Source of the DNA: Camillea tinctor
Lineage: Eukaryota; Ascomycota; Sordariomycetes; Xylariales; Xylariaceae
Assembly (NCBI GenBank): GCA_022578605.1
Contig: MU394060.1
Span: 124,001 to 188,000, forward strand
DNA: 64,000 nt
Reading direction: 5' to 3'
Shown piece after piece: positions 1 through 10,845 of the stretch. The notes beneath the pieces were generated by a model, which was given only the letters and a program-made list of their open reading frames with translations, was not told where the DNA came from and did not search any database. Made by a program: the position numbers and the translations under genes. How positions within the stretch are numbered: position 1 is the first letter of the stretch; every line of letters starts with the position of its first letter.

Positions 1-1892
1 GTAAGCTACTTGTCTCTTTGTTACCCGTCTGCGAATTGAACTGCACTGCATTGCATCCGCGCCTAAAGCCTTACGACTAACCTATCACGCTGCCTAGGGC
101 ACAACCTTCTCTGGTGTCGCATTTGCCTTTGCGACAAACAACGAGGCTAAGGAAGACATCATTACAGAATGGCCCGGTGCCGGTTCGTATACAAAACAGA
201 AGGTGAGATTGCGACAGCCTCTGTCGTGATGGCTGACCCAGAGGCTGACCCCGCTCCAGATCCCCACCGTGCTCTACTACGATCAATACCAGAAGGTCGT
301 CGGATGGGGTCCAGATATCGCCGACGCCCTGGCACCAACCGGATACCCTAAGCCTGGTGTTCAGAAAGTCGAATGGTTCAAGCTGCAGCTTATGCTGTCG
401 GGCAACACGTACATCGACCCCATCAACTTGCCGCCTCTACCCCCCGGAAAGTCCGAGATCGATGTGGCCGCTGATTATCTGTTCAAGCTGAGACAAGCCA
501 TGCGGGCTGCTCTCCAGAAGACTTTGGGTGAGGTGTTTAATCGAGAAGAGCGCAACATTCGCTACTACCTAACCGTGCCCGCCATCTGGAACGATGCTGG
601 CAAGGCTGCCACTCGAGCGGCGGCCATTCAAGCCGGTTTCCTCCGAGACGAGAACGATAATCGCTTGACTCTCGTCAGCGAGCCCGAAGCTGCGTCGTTG
701 TTCTGCGCGAAGACGGGTCTGCTAAACCTGAAGGTTCACGACGCCATCCTCATCGTCGACTGTGGCGGTGGTACTGTGGATCTGATTGCCTACGAGGTAG
801 AGGACGAGAACCCCTTTACTGTTGCCGAGTGCACGGCAGGTTCTGGTGATTCATGTGGTTCAACTGCGCTCAACCGGAATTTCAGCAACATTCTTCGCAC
901 CAAGATCCGGAAGATGAAGCTGCCCGATGGGTCCAAGACGGCTGGCCGTGTGTATGCCAAGTGCATCATGGATTTCGAAAACCGAATCAAGGCTGATTTC
1001 CGAAACAATGGTCAGAAGTGGGCTGTAGACGTCGGTATCGAGGCCGAGTTCCCCGAAGCCGGTATTGAGGAGGGTTATATGACTTTTACCAACGAGGAGA
1101 TTCTGCAGTGCTTCGAGCCCGTTGTCAACCGGATTCTCGAGCTTGTCCGCAACCAGATTATTGCCATCCAGGCTCAGAACCGGACGTTACAGAACATTCT
1201 AGTTGTTGGTGGTTTTGGTGCTTCGGAGTATCTCTTCCAGCAGATCAAGCTGCATGTCCCCCCTCAGTTCCAGGCTAAGGTCGTGCGTCCTATGGACTCG
1301 GTAGCCGCTATTGTCAAAGGTGCCGTCACGGCAGGTATTACCGAGAGGGTTATCACCCACCGTGTTGCCCGTCGCCACTACTTGATGGCTACACTACAGC
1401 CCTTCAAGGAGGGTTACCATCCAGAAGCATACCGTGTACCCTCGCTCGATGGAAAGGACCGTTGCAAGTTTACCAGACAGATATTTGTGCAGAAGGGACA
1501 GAAAGTTAAGATCGGTGAACCGGTCAAGGTGTCTTTCTTCAGACAAGTCGCACCCGGCGCTACGCTTATGTACGAAGATATTCTGTACGCCTGTGATGAC
1601 GACGTGTGTCCCGAATATACCAAGGATCCTCGTAAGTACTTTCGGTCAGCCCCTATGTTCAGAACCCAACAGACTAACAAAAATCGATACAGGCATAAAG
1701 GAGGTGGTTACCCTCACGTCGGATCTGTCGCGAAAGAATCTGGAGAAAGACTTCGAGCGCATGGATACACCACAGGGTACTTTCTACAGAGTCTATTTTG
1801 ATATCTACCTCACACTGGATGGGTCGGAATTCAGCGCCGAGCTGGTCTGCCAAGGCGAGGTTATGGGACGCTGCAGATCTAGATTCAGGTAG
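1..1892 (+). CDS. Hsp70-like (HSPA12-type) actin-fold ATPase, 5' truncated
   Basis: The window opens at an intron: position 1 is a GTAAGC donor, there is a GACTAAC branch site at 75-81, and the acceptor ends at 97. Exons visible are 98-202, 260-1631 and 1693-1892, giving 558 codons without the start. The protein has the actin/Hsp70 ATPase fold: phosphate-1 loop GTTFSGVAF at the first visible residues, phosphate-2 loop VDCGGGTVDL (around position 758), and the adenosine motif VVGGFGASEYL (around 1203). It ends soon after the nucleotide-binding domain, with a short beta-rich tail instead of the classical substrate domain and EEVD end. That is the layout of fungal HSPA12-like proteins, not of cytosolic Hsp70. 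Substrate and location are unknown. The last intron (1632-1692) has a clear GTAAGT donor. The first exon or exons lie outside the window. Confidence 0.9.
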
Positions 1893-3624
1893 AGGGGTTA
1901 TACAAACAAAAACAAAAAAGGGCAATGCATAGCATTGGTGGTTGATTTATTCTTTGCTTTTACTCCTTTTCTCCCTACCATTTTTGCTATAAGTTATATT
2001 TGATATTGATACCTTCGAAACCAAAAAGAGAGCAAGCACGCATGTTTGGACGGCTACTAGTACCGGCGAAACGATTCAAGGGGGGTTCGGGAGCTTCTTT
2101 TTATTTTATACTTCCCGTCCGTAGCACACTGGCTCAATTGGCAAGATCCGTTCTAGGAGAAACTCAAGTCTTGATATATTTCCCCCCAATCTCTTATTTG
2201 GTGTTTACCTATTCATATTCTTTCGCCTACTTTAAAGTAGGGAAAGAGGACATTATGAGCAAGCTAGTGGTGGTGGAAACGGCTTTTTCTTCTTCTTCTT
2301 TCGATGTAATTTGGCAATGAAGGCAATGCTACTGTCTATTATGTTGAAATAGATGGATGATTGACGATAAAGGAAAACCAAGAGGGAATAAGACAGGTTA
2401 CCTCTGTACTATTCTTCCATTTTTTCTATTTTCCCATATGCGGTTATGTGTAGAACCCTGTTGTGTAATCTTGCTCTGTGTATGCCTATAGTTACGTTAC
2501 TTCAGTCTGGTTCAGTTCAGGTAAGGATATGTACTCAGAAGAGGTGGTGAGGTTGTGGCTGGTTGGTGTCGTATAATAATGCTTGGCCCACCCCGCACTT
2601 GGAACCAATTAATCTAGCGTAGCGTACCTATCTATATGCTATAATAACTAGTATGTATGTTAGATAGGTAATCTCACCTTAATATTCGTCGGTTGGCGGC
2701 AAGTGGAATCGATCGGAGAAAGCGCTAACTCTACATGTACCCCGTAGCCTAATGTGTATACAGATATACATTCCTAATACGGAAATATAGAAAAGCAGGG
2801 TTGGAGCTGGGAAGCTGACAGCCAGTCGTGCCTGCGTCATCGGTCAGTTCTCTAACAGAAGGTAAATCTGTACAGGTGACGTCTCTAATTTTATCTAATA
2901 CACACCTTACTTTAGTGTGTAATGCTTATTATAGGTACTTAGTTCCAATTAGTTGGTGAAGTTCCCTGGGTTTGATATGATGGCTTCAACGTCAAGATTC
3001 ATTACTTAACTCCTCTACACCTTTCTGTCTGTTCACGTCTGCCCTACGCTCTTTTCTAGGATATTATTCATTCTCTTCATCCAGTATTTTATTTTCTTTC
3101 GTTTCTTCTCTCTCTTTTTTTTTCTCCTTTTTACTACTGTATTTTCGAACTTCCAGGAACCAACCAGAGATCAATATCAGAAAACTGCACCAACTCACGT
3201 AAACAAGACAAGACCAGGGTTACCGACGGGGGATGGACATGGGACCTTGATTAACCACGACGATCTTGGGCTTCTACCGTGCCCCCCATACGTCACTGGT
3301 TGTGAATCCCAGTTCTTGTCTTTCTACATATTCAACGTTGTTCAGCTCGGCTTAAAATAGTTCTCTGAAGCTGCTATTCTTCGTCCTACTCTTGATCCGT
3401 ACTAGCAGTGATCACGGCGTCAAAACTCGCACCGCACCAATGTCGTTGTAGCTGAGACAAAGCTACTGATCTTCTTCTTTGCTACTCGCCGGATAATGCT
3501 TTCACTATACACACTCTCGCTTTATATACCAATCATTACCAGATCCCATCCCGAAGGTCTGTTTACCCATATCAGCACGCTGTACATAGAGCCATCGCCT
3601 ATATAAAAATAATAGCTAGTTATC
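1893..3624. other. Intergenic, no gene seen
   Basis: About 1.7 kb between the Hsp70-like gene and the thaumatin-like gene. It is moderately A+T rich with stop codons in all frames beyond short runs. Pyrimidine-rich stretches near 3060-3130 look like leader or promoter sequence for the downstream gene. No RNA gene or repeat was recognised. Confidence 0.5.
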
Positions 3625-4932
3625 ATGCATCCACAACCCGAGCCCCCTGGCCGTCGACGCAGTTCGACGTGGGAGGGACGGTTACTCGGTGCTGCTCTAC
3701 TGCTATCATGTCAAGTGCCACGGACAACGGCTACTGTATACCCAAGCAACCATGAGCTGTACAAGTTCGACTATCTCTCCTCCAATCCACATCATGACGG
3801 TATAACCCGCCCGCTAACCAAACGCGACAACCCAATCCCCCTTATCATCACCAACAACTGCCGGGATACGCTATGGCCTGGTATTAGAACTCAGAACGGC
3901 GATCCTCCCGAGGCAAATGGATTCGAGCTCGGCCCGGGCCAGTCGAGGCACATGTCAGTTGGTCCGACATGGCAGGGGAGAGTATGGGGGCGTACGAATT
4001 GCACAGTTAGCGGCGACTCAGCCACCTGTGAGACAGGAGACTGCTTCGGGAAGTTGAACTGCCAATTCGGTGTAAGTCATGCTTCCCCCCCCCTTTTTTT
4101 TTCCTTCTCTAACCAGCAAGCTCATCAGGGCACCGTACCCACGACGCTCGCCGAGTTCAACCTCGCCGGCGGCATCAACAACCAGCAGACCTTCTACGAC
4201 ATCTCGCTCGTGGACGGGTACAACCTGCCGCTAGGTCTCGTCTACCACCCGGCGGACAACACCTCGTACATCCCGCCCAACCTCGTCAACGCGGCCTGCA
4301 TCGCGACGGCAGGGTACCTCAGCACCTCGTCCGCGAGCGGCGTGTCCTACTCCAACGCCTCCTTCCCACTGCCCTACGAGCACCACGAAACCAACGCCGC
4401 CCTCGCCTCCTGGTGCCCGTGGGACCTGCAAGCCTTCCCGCCCACCAAGCCCGGCGACGGCGTGTACCCGTACCCGGACGACACGGTGCAGCGGCCCGTG
4501 TTCGACCCCTGCAAGAGCGCGTGCGCGGCCGACAACGCGCCCCAGCACTGCTGCACCGGCGCCTACAGCGAGCCCGCCCGCTGCCACCCCAGCCGCTACT
4601 CGCGCCGTGCCAAGGCCGCCTGCCCGGACGCGTACAGCTACGCCTTCGACGACGCGAGCTCGACCTTCATCATCCCCAACGGAGGCGGCTGGGAGGTTGT
4701 CTTCTGCCCCCAGGGCCGCAGCACCGATATCATTCAGACCTTTGGACCCGAGCTGAGCCAGATCGCCAACGGAGGCCGCGTCACGCCCGATATGCTGAGG
4801 CGGGTTATGGACGCGGCGTATATCGAGGGGACGCGGTCGGGCGGTACGGCGACGGCGGCGGGAGTAGGGGTGCGGTTTGTTGTCGGGGCGGTGGCGGCTT
4901 GGGTTGGGGTTTGGGGGTGGGGGACGCTGTGA
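3625..4932 (+). CDS. Thaumatin-like protein with probable GPI anchor
   Basis: Exons 3625-4071 and 4129-4932 encode 416 residues. The intron (4072-4128, GTAAGT donor, CTAACC branch, CAG acceptor) is 57 nt, so it can be read through in frame; removing it joins the conserved cysteine-rich core. A hydrophobic stretch near residues 20-33 looks like a signal sequence after a long charged start. The thaumatin/osmotin signature follows: ITNNCRDTLWPG, then GRVWGRTNC, TCETGDC, TTLAEFNL, FYDISLVDGYNLPL and many paired cysteines. The C-terminus has small residues, then a hydrophobic tail ending WGWGTL, which fits a GPI-attachment signal. Thaumatin-like proteins of fungi are secreted or wall-bound, and some act on beta-glucans; the role here is inferred. 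It stands alone, with large gaps on both sides. Confidence 0.88.
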   Translation: MHPQPEPPGRRRSSTWEGRLLGAALLLSCQVPRTTATVYPSNHELYKFDYLSSNPHHDGITRPLTKRDNPIPLIITNNCRDTLWPGIRTQNGDPPEANGFELGPGQSRHMSVGPTWQGRVWGRTNCTVSGDSATCETGDCFGKLNCQFGVSHASPPLFFSFSNQQAHQGTVPTTLAEFNLAGGINNQQTFYDISLVDGYNLPLGLVYHPADNTSYIPPNLVNAACIATAGYLSTSSASGVSYSNASFPLPYEHHETNAALASWCPWDLQAFPPTKPGDGVYPYPDDTVQRPVFDPCKSACAADNAPQHCCTGAYSEPARCHPSRYSRRAKAACPDAYSYAFDDASSTFIIPNGGGWEVVFCPQGRSTDIIQTFGPELSQIANGGRVTPDMLRRVMDAAYIEGTRSGGTATAAGVGVRFVVGAVAAWVGVWGWGTL

Positions 4933-6828
4933 GTGGAAGCGTATTGGGAGGATAGGGGATAAGGGAGTTGGTGGTAATGAATTTGTATGGAAAGCATGGC
5001 GGGGGGGGATTAAAAACGGAAAACGAAAAAAGAAAAAAAGGGGGAGGGGAGAGGATGGCTGTGGGAGGGTGTTCAGTTTTTGATGGCTGGTTGGTTGTGG
5101 GTTTGTAAAATATGCGGCTAGAGAAAAAAAAAGAAGAAAGAGATGAGAGATGGGAAAACTATGGTTAAACCTAGAAATTAGAAAGAATTAGCTTACGGGA
5201 ATATATGATACCCCTTTATTGTTACGATACAAGGTTGAGAGCTTTTTGTCTCTCGTTTTTTTTCTCTTCCCTTTCATGCCTAGCGGCGACAAGGGGAGGT
5301 TCGGTTTATACGTTGAACGTGAAAGGGGGGTGGTTCGTCAGATATATATGGTGCAAAGGTGGTTATATATACCACGCTGACGAGGGTTGAGGGTTGGTGG
5401 TTCGGTAATTCCTTTCCTCTTATAGTATTCTGACTCCTAGGCTTGGGTATGTGTATATCTCCTTGGTAGACATGAGATAATCCGTAGAGTTGAATATATA
5501 TATTAGACCCATCCGCAAAACTATGGTCAGGGTAACTATGTTAATATTTATACGTCTATGATCTGCTGACGAGAACAATATTCTAGTCTAGTTAGAGTCT
5601 ATCTACCCTTCTTTCAACTAATAAGAGTTCCGTGTGCATTGTTGGTTACCGGTTTCAGGGGATGGAGTTTGATTGGTATACATGTATGTATGCTACCTAT
5701 GTGCGTTATCTACTATTTAGGGGTATAGGTGGGTGGTTGGAAGAAGTGTATAGCCAGCTTATACAATTTTCAATCAGGAGATGAAAGCACACTTTTCCCT
5801 AAACATAACACGATAACAAGCAAAAATGTAATACAGGAGAAAAAACAGATCAGTTGGCGTATTATCTCAAGCTTTTAAAAATGAGTGAAAGAAGCTACTT
5901 ATATAGGAGCTTTGCTTGACAGATTTTGGGAGCACACGCTGACTACTATAGATCTTTATATTATATGACTGGCAGTTCTATAGGCAATAATAGGACCGGG
6001 GACAGATCTAAAGAGAGCTCTCGTCTGCTTTCTTGCATAGAATATACGGTATCAATAGGAGTGTACTAGTTGGTAGGTACTAGTACGCGAGAGGGTTGGG
6101 TTAGAGGAAAGGGAAAATATTGAGGCTGAAATTAGATGAGTCTCTTGGGGAAGTAGTATAAAGATGGTCGGATGGGCCGGCCAGGGCAAATAGGGGCTAA
6201 GAACCACTTTGCTCAGGGTACGGACGACATGTAACTATTTCGGCTTTAACTTTTGCCTGGACTGTTCTCTTTCGTCGAAAATGAGACAAGAATTTTTACC
6301 TATAAGCCCCCTTTCGCTCCTTAATGCGTTTTAATTCAAAGCTTGCTACTACCTCTATCCTACTGCTTGGTTTTAGGAGGCTCGTATGAGGTGAACACAT
6401 CAAGAATGAATGTCGGACAAATAAGCAAGGTCTACTACTCTGACAGATAGGCAAAGAGCTGAAGGCAACCACGATGTCAGAGCACAAGGACATTGTTGTC
6501 AGGGACCAAGAAACTCCAAAGGAAGACTACAACAATGCTGTTCATGTATCTAACAAAACTATCTACTAGATCTACACTCTGGCTTTGTTCTCAACCTAAC
6601 ACATGCACTGTTGCCAAACTTCGATAGAGGGATGTATAGAAACCCTGGAAACGATCGTGTTGCTAAATAACTTCTAGTATTGTTTAGGATCGTAAATGGA
6701 CCGGGCAACTGCTATATAATACGAGAAGGTTGCTCATCCCAAGCCAGCTTCCCTCTGCGAATCATCAGCACCCAACGGAGAAACTATCCGATACGATTGA
6801 CACACTCAACCAAGAACAACTAAACACC
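4933..6828. other. Intergenic, no gene seen
   Basis: About 1.9 kb with purine runs just after the thaumatin-like gene (5020-5060) and generally A+T-rich sequence beyond. A TATATAAT element at about 6713, some 115 bases before the next start codon, may serve the amidoligase gene. Nothing else was recognised. Confidence 0.5.
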
Positions 6829-9063
6829 ATGGCGGCAGCACCTTCAGGGGCTAATGCCCCCGGTGATAATTCGAGCAATAGTAGCGGAGATACGATTTCT
6901 TTCCTTCTAAACCCTCCGAGCAGCCCAGTACATATGAGCGTTGAACTGGATCCAAACGGTCCGGGCTCCGCTCCAGCCTGGGATAAGATGTTAACCGCCA
7001 TTGACTGGACCCAGCAGGACTGGCATAACTATGAGAATCTTGATTATATTCCCTGGGGACAACTGACTAGGAACACCGTTGACCTCATTGCAGCTGCATG
7101 GGATTTATACGATGCTTTGCACCACCCCGAGTCGCGAGGTCTCGCCTCGAACCCGGCGAACGCGGAGCAGCTCCGGCGCCTCCCGTTCCCGCATCAAGAC
7201 CCGGCAGCATCACAACAGACGCAAGGTGTGAAGCGGCTATTCACGCAGAACCCTCCAGGACTAAACCGGCCACAGACTACATTGGGGGTAGATCCTCACC
7301 CTCCACTGACCCAAAAAGAAGATGACGACATTGAAATGAAACAGTTCGAACTCGAGAACGGACCCGAGGGCTTCTTCACGATCGGCTACGAGATCGAGTT
7401 CCTCGTGGCGGCTACCTCCATCACGGCCGACGACCCTCACCCGAACGACACCCGCTGGCTTGACGCAGATCTGATCCACGACTCGGTCAACTCGATAAAG
7501 TTCAAGGACCGGGTCCTGCGGACCGTCGCCAACGTGCTCAACAACGAAGCGGGCGTCGTGTGCGTCATCAAAGACGAGGACGAGGACAACCCGCTGCACA
7601 CGATCAACATGGAAAAACTCGACAAGCTCGTCGCGGAGACCGACCCAGCCGGCCCCGGGCCCGCAGCGCCGGGCACGGGCTCGCCGACCCCTCCGCCCTC
7701 GGACGCCGGGCTGGTCGACCCAGCCGCCGTCGAGGCAGTGGCGCAGATGTGCGTCGACGAAGCCGAGACGCTGTTCTTCCGCGCGGAAGACAACATGCGC
7801 ATCCACCAGGCGACCAACGCCGACATCTACCGGTACGTGAAGCGCATCTCGACCGCGCCGGCCGTCGTAGCCCTCGCCGACCCCGACCGCATTGCCGTAG
7901 CGGAGCGCGTGCGCCGCCGGCTGCGCGTGATCCGGCACCGCGAGCAGCGCGACGCCCTGCACGTGGCCCTGCCGGGCATGAAGCACCGGTACCGGTCGTG
8001 GTCCGTGTCGGAGGTCAAATTCGTGCGGCCGGACCTGGTGCGCACGGAGCACTACGAGCAGGCGCCGTCGACGACCGCGCGGCCGCCCACCGACGCCTAC
8101 AAGTGGCTGGCGGTGAAGGTGTCGTCGCCGGTGCTCAACGGCGGGGAGATCGGGGCCATCGAGGCGGCGCTCGAGCGCGTGTGCCGGACGCTGCGGCGGC
8201 GGTTCCGCGCGCACCGCGACCTGCCGCAGGCGCTGCCGCTGAGCACGCAGGTCGTGGTCTCGCACACGCAGGGGTTCTCGCTGGTCGAGCTGAAGAAGTT
8301 CGCCACGCTCGCGCGGCTGCTCGAGCACTCGCTGCGCAAGCTGCACAAGCACGAGCGCGCGGACCCGGCGGCGTGGCGGGCGGCGGCCACGTTCGGCACG
8401 TGGAGCGCGCTCGGGGCCGCGAGCCACCACGACACGGAATGGCTGATGGCGAACGCGCAGGCGCCGGCGTGGCGCGCGCTGCCGCGGCCGGAGCCGACCA
8501 CGCGGGCGTTCCTGCAGGCGCAGATGGCGCAGCACGTGCCGGCAGACGAGATCTTCGCGCGCGGGACGGTGCACGAGGAGGTGTTCTACCGCGGGCTGTG
8601 GCTGTACAGCACGGTGGAGGAGCTGGCGCGGGGGCTGAACCCGGACCGCGCGGACATCCGCACGGGCGTGATGATCAAGGCCGCGGGCAACGGGCAGCAC
8701 ACGGCCGCGGACCGCGACGAGGTCGACGACGAGCGGCGGCCGCTGCCGTTCGTGGAGATCGACCGGCGCCGCGGCGCCCTCGAGTTCCGCTACATGCAGC
8801 AGTCGCTCGAGCCCTTCCACATCCTGAGCTGGAGCGCCGTGTGCGCGCGCCTCGTCAGCGCGGCCAAGAACACCGAGCCCTGGCAGTTCTACGACCTGGT
8901 GCTCGGCATCATCCGCGGGCGGCCGATATTCGACGCGCTCGGGATCCCGGACAAGTTCGCCGCGGGCTTCCAAGAGGGTATCGCTCGCAGCTCTAACGGT
9001 TTCTTCGAGCTCCCTAATAGGGGACGCGTGAACTACTTCAAGCCTTTCTGGAGCCCTATGTAA
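6829..9063 (+). CDS. Fungal amidoligase-family protein
   Basis: A single long exon of 744 codons from ATG 6829 (the frame is open further upstream, but this is its first ATG). It matches the amidoligase family (glutamine-synthetase-like ATP-dependent COOH-NH2 ligases): an N-terminal GYEIEFLVA strand carrying two glutamates at about residues 186-190, the DPHPND/DTRW segment, a central WLAVKVSSPVL strand, a long helix GEIGAIEAALERVCRTLR, the FSLVELKKFATL helix, and a C-terminal IDRRRGALEFRYMQ strand. Such enzymes are thought to form amide or peptide bonds on unknown substrates; the role here is unknown. Where relatives usually show a histidine pair (HVH) this protein reads TQVVVSH. Codon use is extremely G+C rich from about 7100 on. 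The stop codon overlaps a perfect GTAAGT donor (9060), with a TACTAAC branch and CAG acceptor (9109). Splicing would replace the last residue and extend the protein to a stop at 9314 (811 residues). Confidence 0.82.
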   Translation: MAAAPSGANAPGDNSSNSSGDTISFLLNPPSSPVHMSVELDPNGPGSAPAWDKMLTAIDWTQQDWHNYENLDYIPWGQLTRNTVDLIAAAWDLYDALHHPESRGLASNPANAEQLRRLPFPHQDPAASQQTQGVKRLFTQNPPGLNRPQTTLGVDPHPPLTQKEDDDIEMKQFELENGPEGFFTIGYEIEFLVAATSITADDPHPNDTRWLDADLIHDSVNSIKFKDRVLRTVANVLNNEAGVVCVIKDEDEDNPLHTINMEKLDKLVAETDPAGPGPAAPGTGSPTPPPSDAGLVDPAAVEAVAQMCVDEAETLFFRAEDNMRIHQATNADIYRYVKRISTAPAVVALADPDRIAVAERVRRRLRVIRHREQRDALHVALPGMKHRYRSWSVSEVKFVRPDLVRTEHYEQAPSTTARPPTDAYKWLAVKVSSPVLNGGEIGAIEAALERVCRTLRRRFRAHRDLPQALPLSTQVVVSHTQGFSLVELKKFATLARLLEHSLRKLHKHERADPAAWRAAATFGTWSALGAASHHDTEWLMANAQAPAWRALPRPEPTTRAFLQAQMAQHVPADEIFARGTVHEEVFYRGLWLYSTVEELARGLNPDRADIRTGVMIKAAGNGQHTAADRDEVDDERRPLPFVEIDRRRGALEFRYMQQSLEPFHILSWSAVCARLVSAAKNTEPWQFYDLVLGIIRGRPIFDALGIPDKFAAGFQEGIARSSNGFFELPNRGRVNYFKPFWSPM

Positions 9064-10030
9064 GTTCCCCCCTTTACCGTCACCCTTTACTAACCAAGTT
9101 GATGATCAGTGTTCAGGAAGACGATACTACGCAGTTTGAGCATGGCGGTGTTAAAAAAGGGGGGAAAGAAAAAGAAAAAGGGTTAGCAAGTTTTCTCAGT
9201 TTGGATGCAAGATCAGCTTTCCTAAAGATTTCTTTATGTCCTTGTTTCTTTGTTTCCCTGTTTATTTCGCTTGTTTTATTCCCTAAAGTAAGTATTAGCA
9301 GAATATCTAAATAAAATGAAAGAAATTTCACCTTATTAACCTCTGAGCCTCCGTGAACAGCCTGTTTTGTCGGTGACATAGCACTATATACTCTAGACAT
9401 GGACATACTAGAGGATTTTGCATCATATGTAAAGCGTAAGATAGACTTCAAGTCTATGACTATTGATATTCTGAATAGCCGGTAGAGTGCATTAAGAACA
9501 AATAGTTCTTATTGGATGCGATCAACGCAAATACTGTGATGCTCTTATAAAGACCTAGGCAGAAAAATATAGAATAAAAAAAACAGACATATTGTTCTTG
9601 ATTTATGGTGAAATGAATTTCTAAGCTCACTGTGATCCCTTGAGGCGATTTTGCCTCCCCTTTAACCCATCTCTATAATGCCACCTGATAACCTCCTACC
9701 CCGAAAGCCGGAGAACATTGGCCGTTAGACATGGACCGGCACACACATATTTTGAGTAATAAGCATCGCATCCCGATGTTGTGGGCGATCCTGGTGGTGA
9801 TGACGATGATGATGAGTCTATCGAGTCGTACAACGACATACCGACGCCCTTCCCGATAATCTGGAAGCGCGATCAAGGTCCAAACCGAACGACGGGGTTT
9901 TTCTAGGACCCCTGGGGTTTCACCCCCAATGCTCTCTCTTTCCCCTTCTTCCCCGTTCACATCTCTCTCTGTCTCTCTCAAAAAAAAAGATTCATACCTA
10001 TATTTTCCTCCCTCCCATCTCTCCTCCCCC
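9064..10030. other. Intergenic, possible spliced 3' extension of the amidoligase
   Basis: Positions 9110-9314 could be a second exon of the amidoligase (see that entry). The rest (9315-10030) is non-coding and A+T rich with pyrimidine runs near 9930-10030 adjoining the end of the ankyrin gene. The two genes are convergent here. Confidence 0.45.
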
Positions 10031-10845
10031 TCACCGACTCTTCTTCGCCTTCCTCCTCCTCTCCCACTCGGCCCTCTCCTCCTCGTCACTGCCAGAGAAC
10101 TCCGCATCATCATCATCATCGCTACTCTCATCCTGCTTCACATCCACCAGCGCACTCTTACCGCTCTTGGCCGCCGCTGCGGGTTTGGCGTCGTCGACGA
10201 AGTCGCCCGCGTTGAGGGCCATGTACTCGTGCTTCTGGATGAGCTCGCGCAGGCCCTTGTTGGTGGGGTCGACGAGCTGCAGGGGCGTCAGCTTGGCCTT
10301 GTTCTTGACGCGCGTGCTCGACCCGGCCTCCAGCATCATCTCCACCAGCGCGTTGCCGAACTCGCGCTGCGCCGCCGGCTCGCTGTTGATCCACCGGATG
10401 GCGCTGTGCAGCGGCGTGTCGCCGTTGGTGCGCGCGAGGGGGTCGCACTCGAAGTTCGGCTGGTCGAGCAGCAGGTCGATCACTTCGTCTGCGAGGAGGG
10501 AAAAGGGGGTTAGTGGCGGTTATGTGTAGATCATATAATAGGGAGGATATATCGTACAGTTCCCCTGAAGCGCGGCTTCGTGGTACAGGTGGTTGCCCAT
10601 GATGGTGGTGGTGTTGTTCAGCAGGTCGGATATCTCGTCGTCGTTCTTGCAATTGCCGATGATCTCGGTCAACAGGTCGACGTTGTTGCGTCGGCAGGCT
10701 TCGATGAGCTGTTCCTTTACGGAGGCGCCCTGAGGAGAAAGGTTAATGTTAACATGCGCACGCCTTGCTAAAAAGAGTTACATTGTGTGAGATAGTAGTA
10801 GTAATAGTAGTAGTAGCCTACCTCATGCTCATGCTCATCCGCCAT
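10031..10845 (-). CDS. Ankyrin-repeat protein with acidic tail
   Basis: Three exons on the minus strand: 10845-10822, 10729-10558 and 10488-10031, 217 residues. Introns are 92 and 69 nt; frame and splice sites agree at both joins. The first exon encodes only MADEHEHE. Ankyrin-type helices follow: KEQLIEACRRNNVDLLTEII, HEAALQGNYEVIDLLL, then DTPLHSAIRWI and the TPLQLVDPTNKGLRELI segment. The C-terminal 50 residues are disordered, with a serine/aspartate/glutamate run (a CAT-repeat tract on the plus strand at 10106-10120) and a basic end KAKKSR. The layout resembles the small fungal ankyrin protein YCR051W of yeast, whose function is not defined. It probably acts as a binding scaffold in nucleus or cytosol (inference). 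Confidence 0.85.

Noticed and set aside
3600..3611. TATATAAAAATA as a TATA box for the thaumatin-like gene
   Set aside because: It is only about 25 bases from the start codon, too close to leave a normal leader, and may be chance A+T richness.
7261..8973. Long minus-strand open frame of 570 codons opposite the amidoligase
   Set aside because: It is low-complexity, rich in Arg, His, Val and Gly, and mirrors the third-position G+C bias of the real gene. No family motif is present.
7560..8996. Plus-strand 478-codon frame overlapping the amidoligase
   Set aside because: Same cause: an Arg/Ala/Gly-rich shadow frame without motifs.
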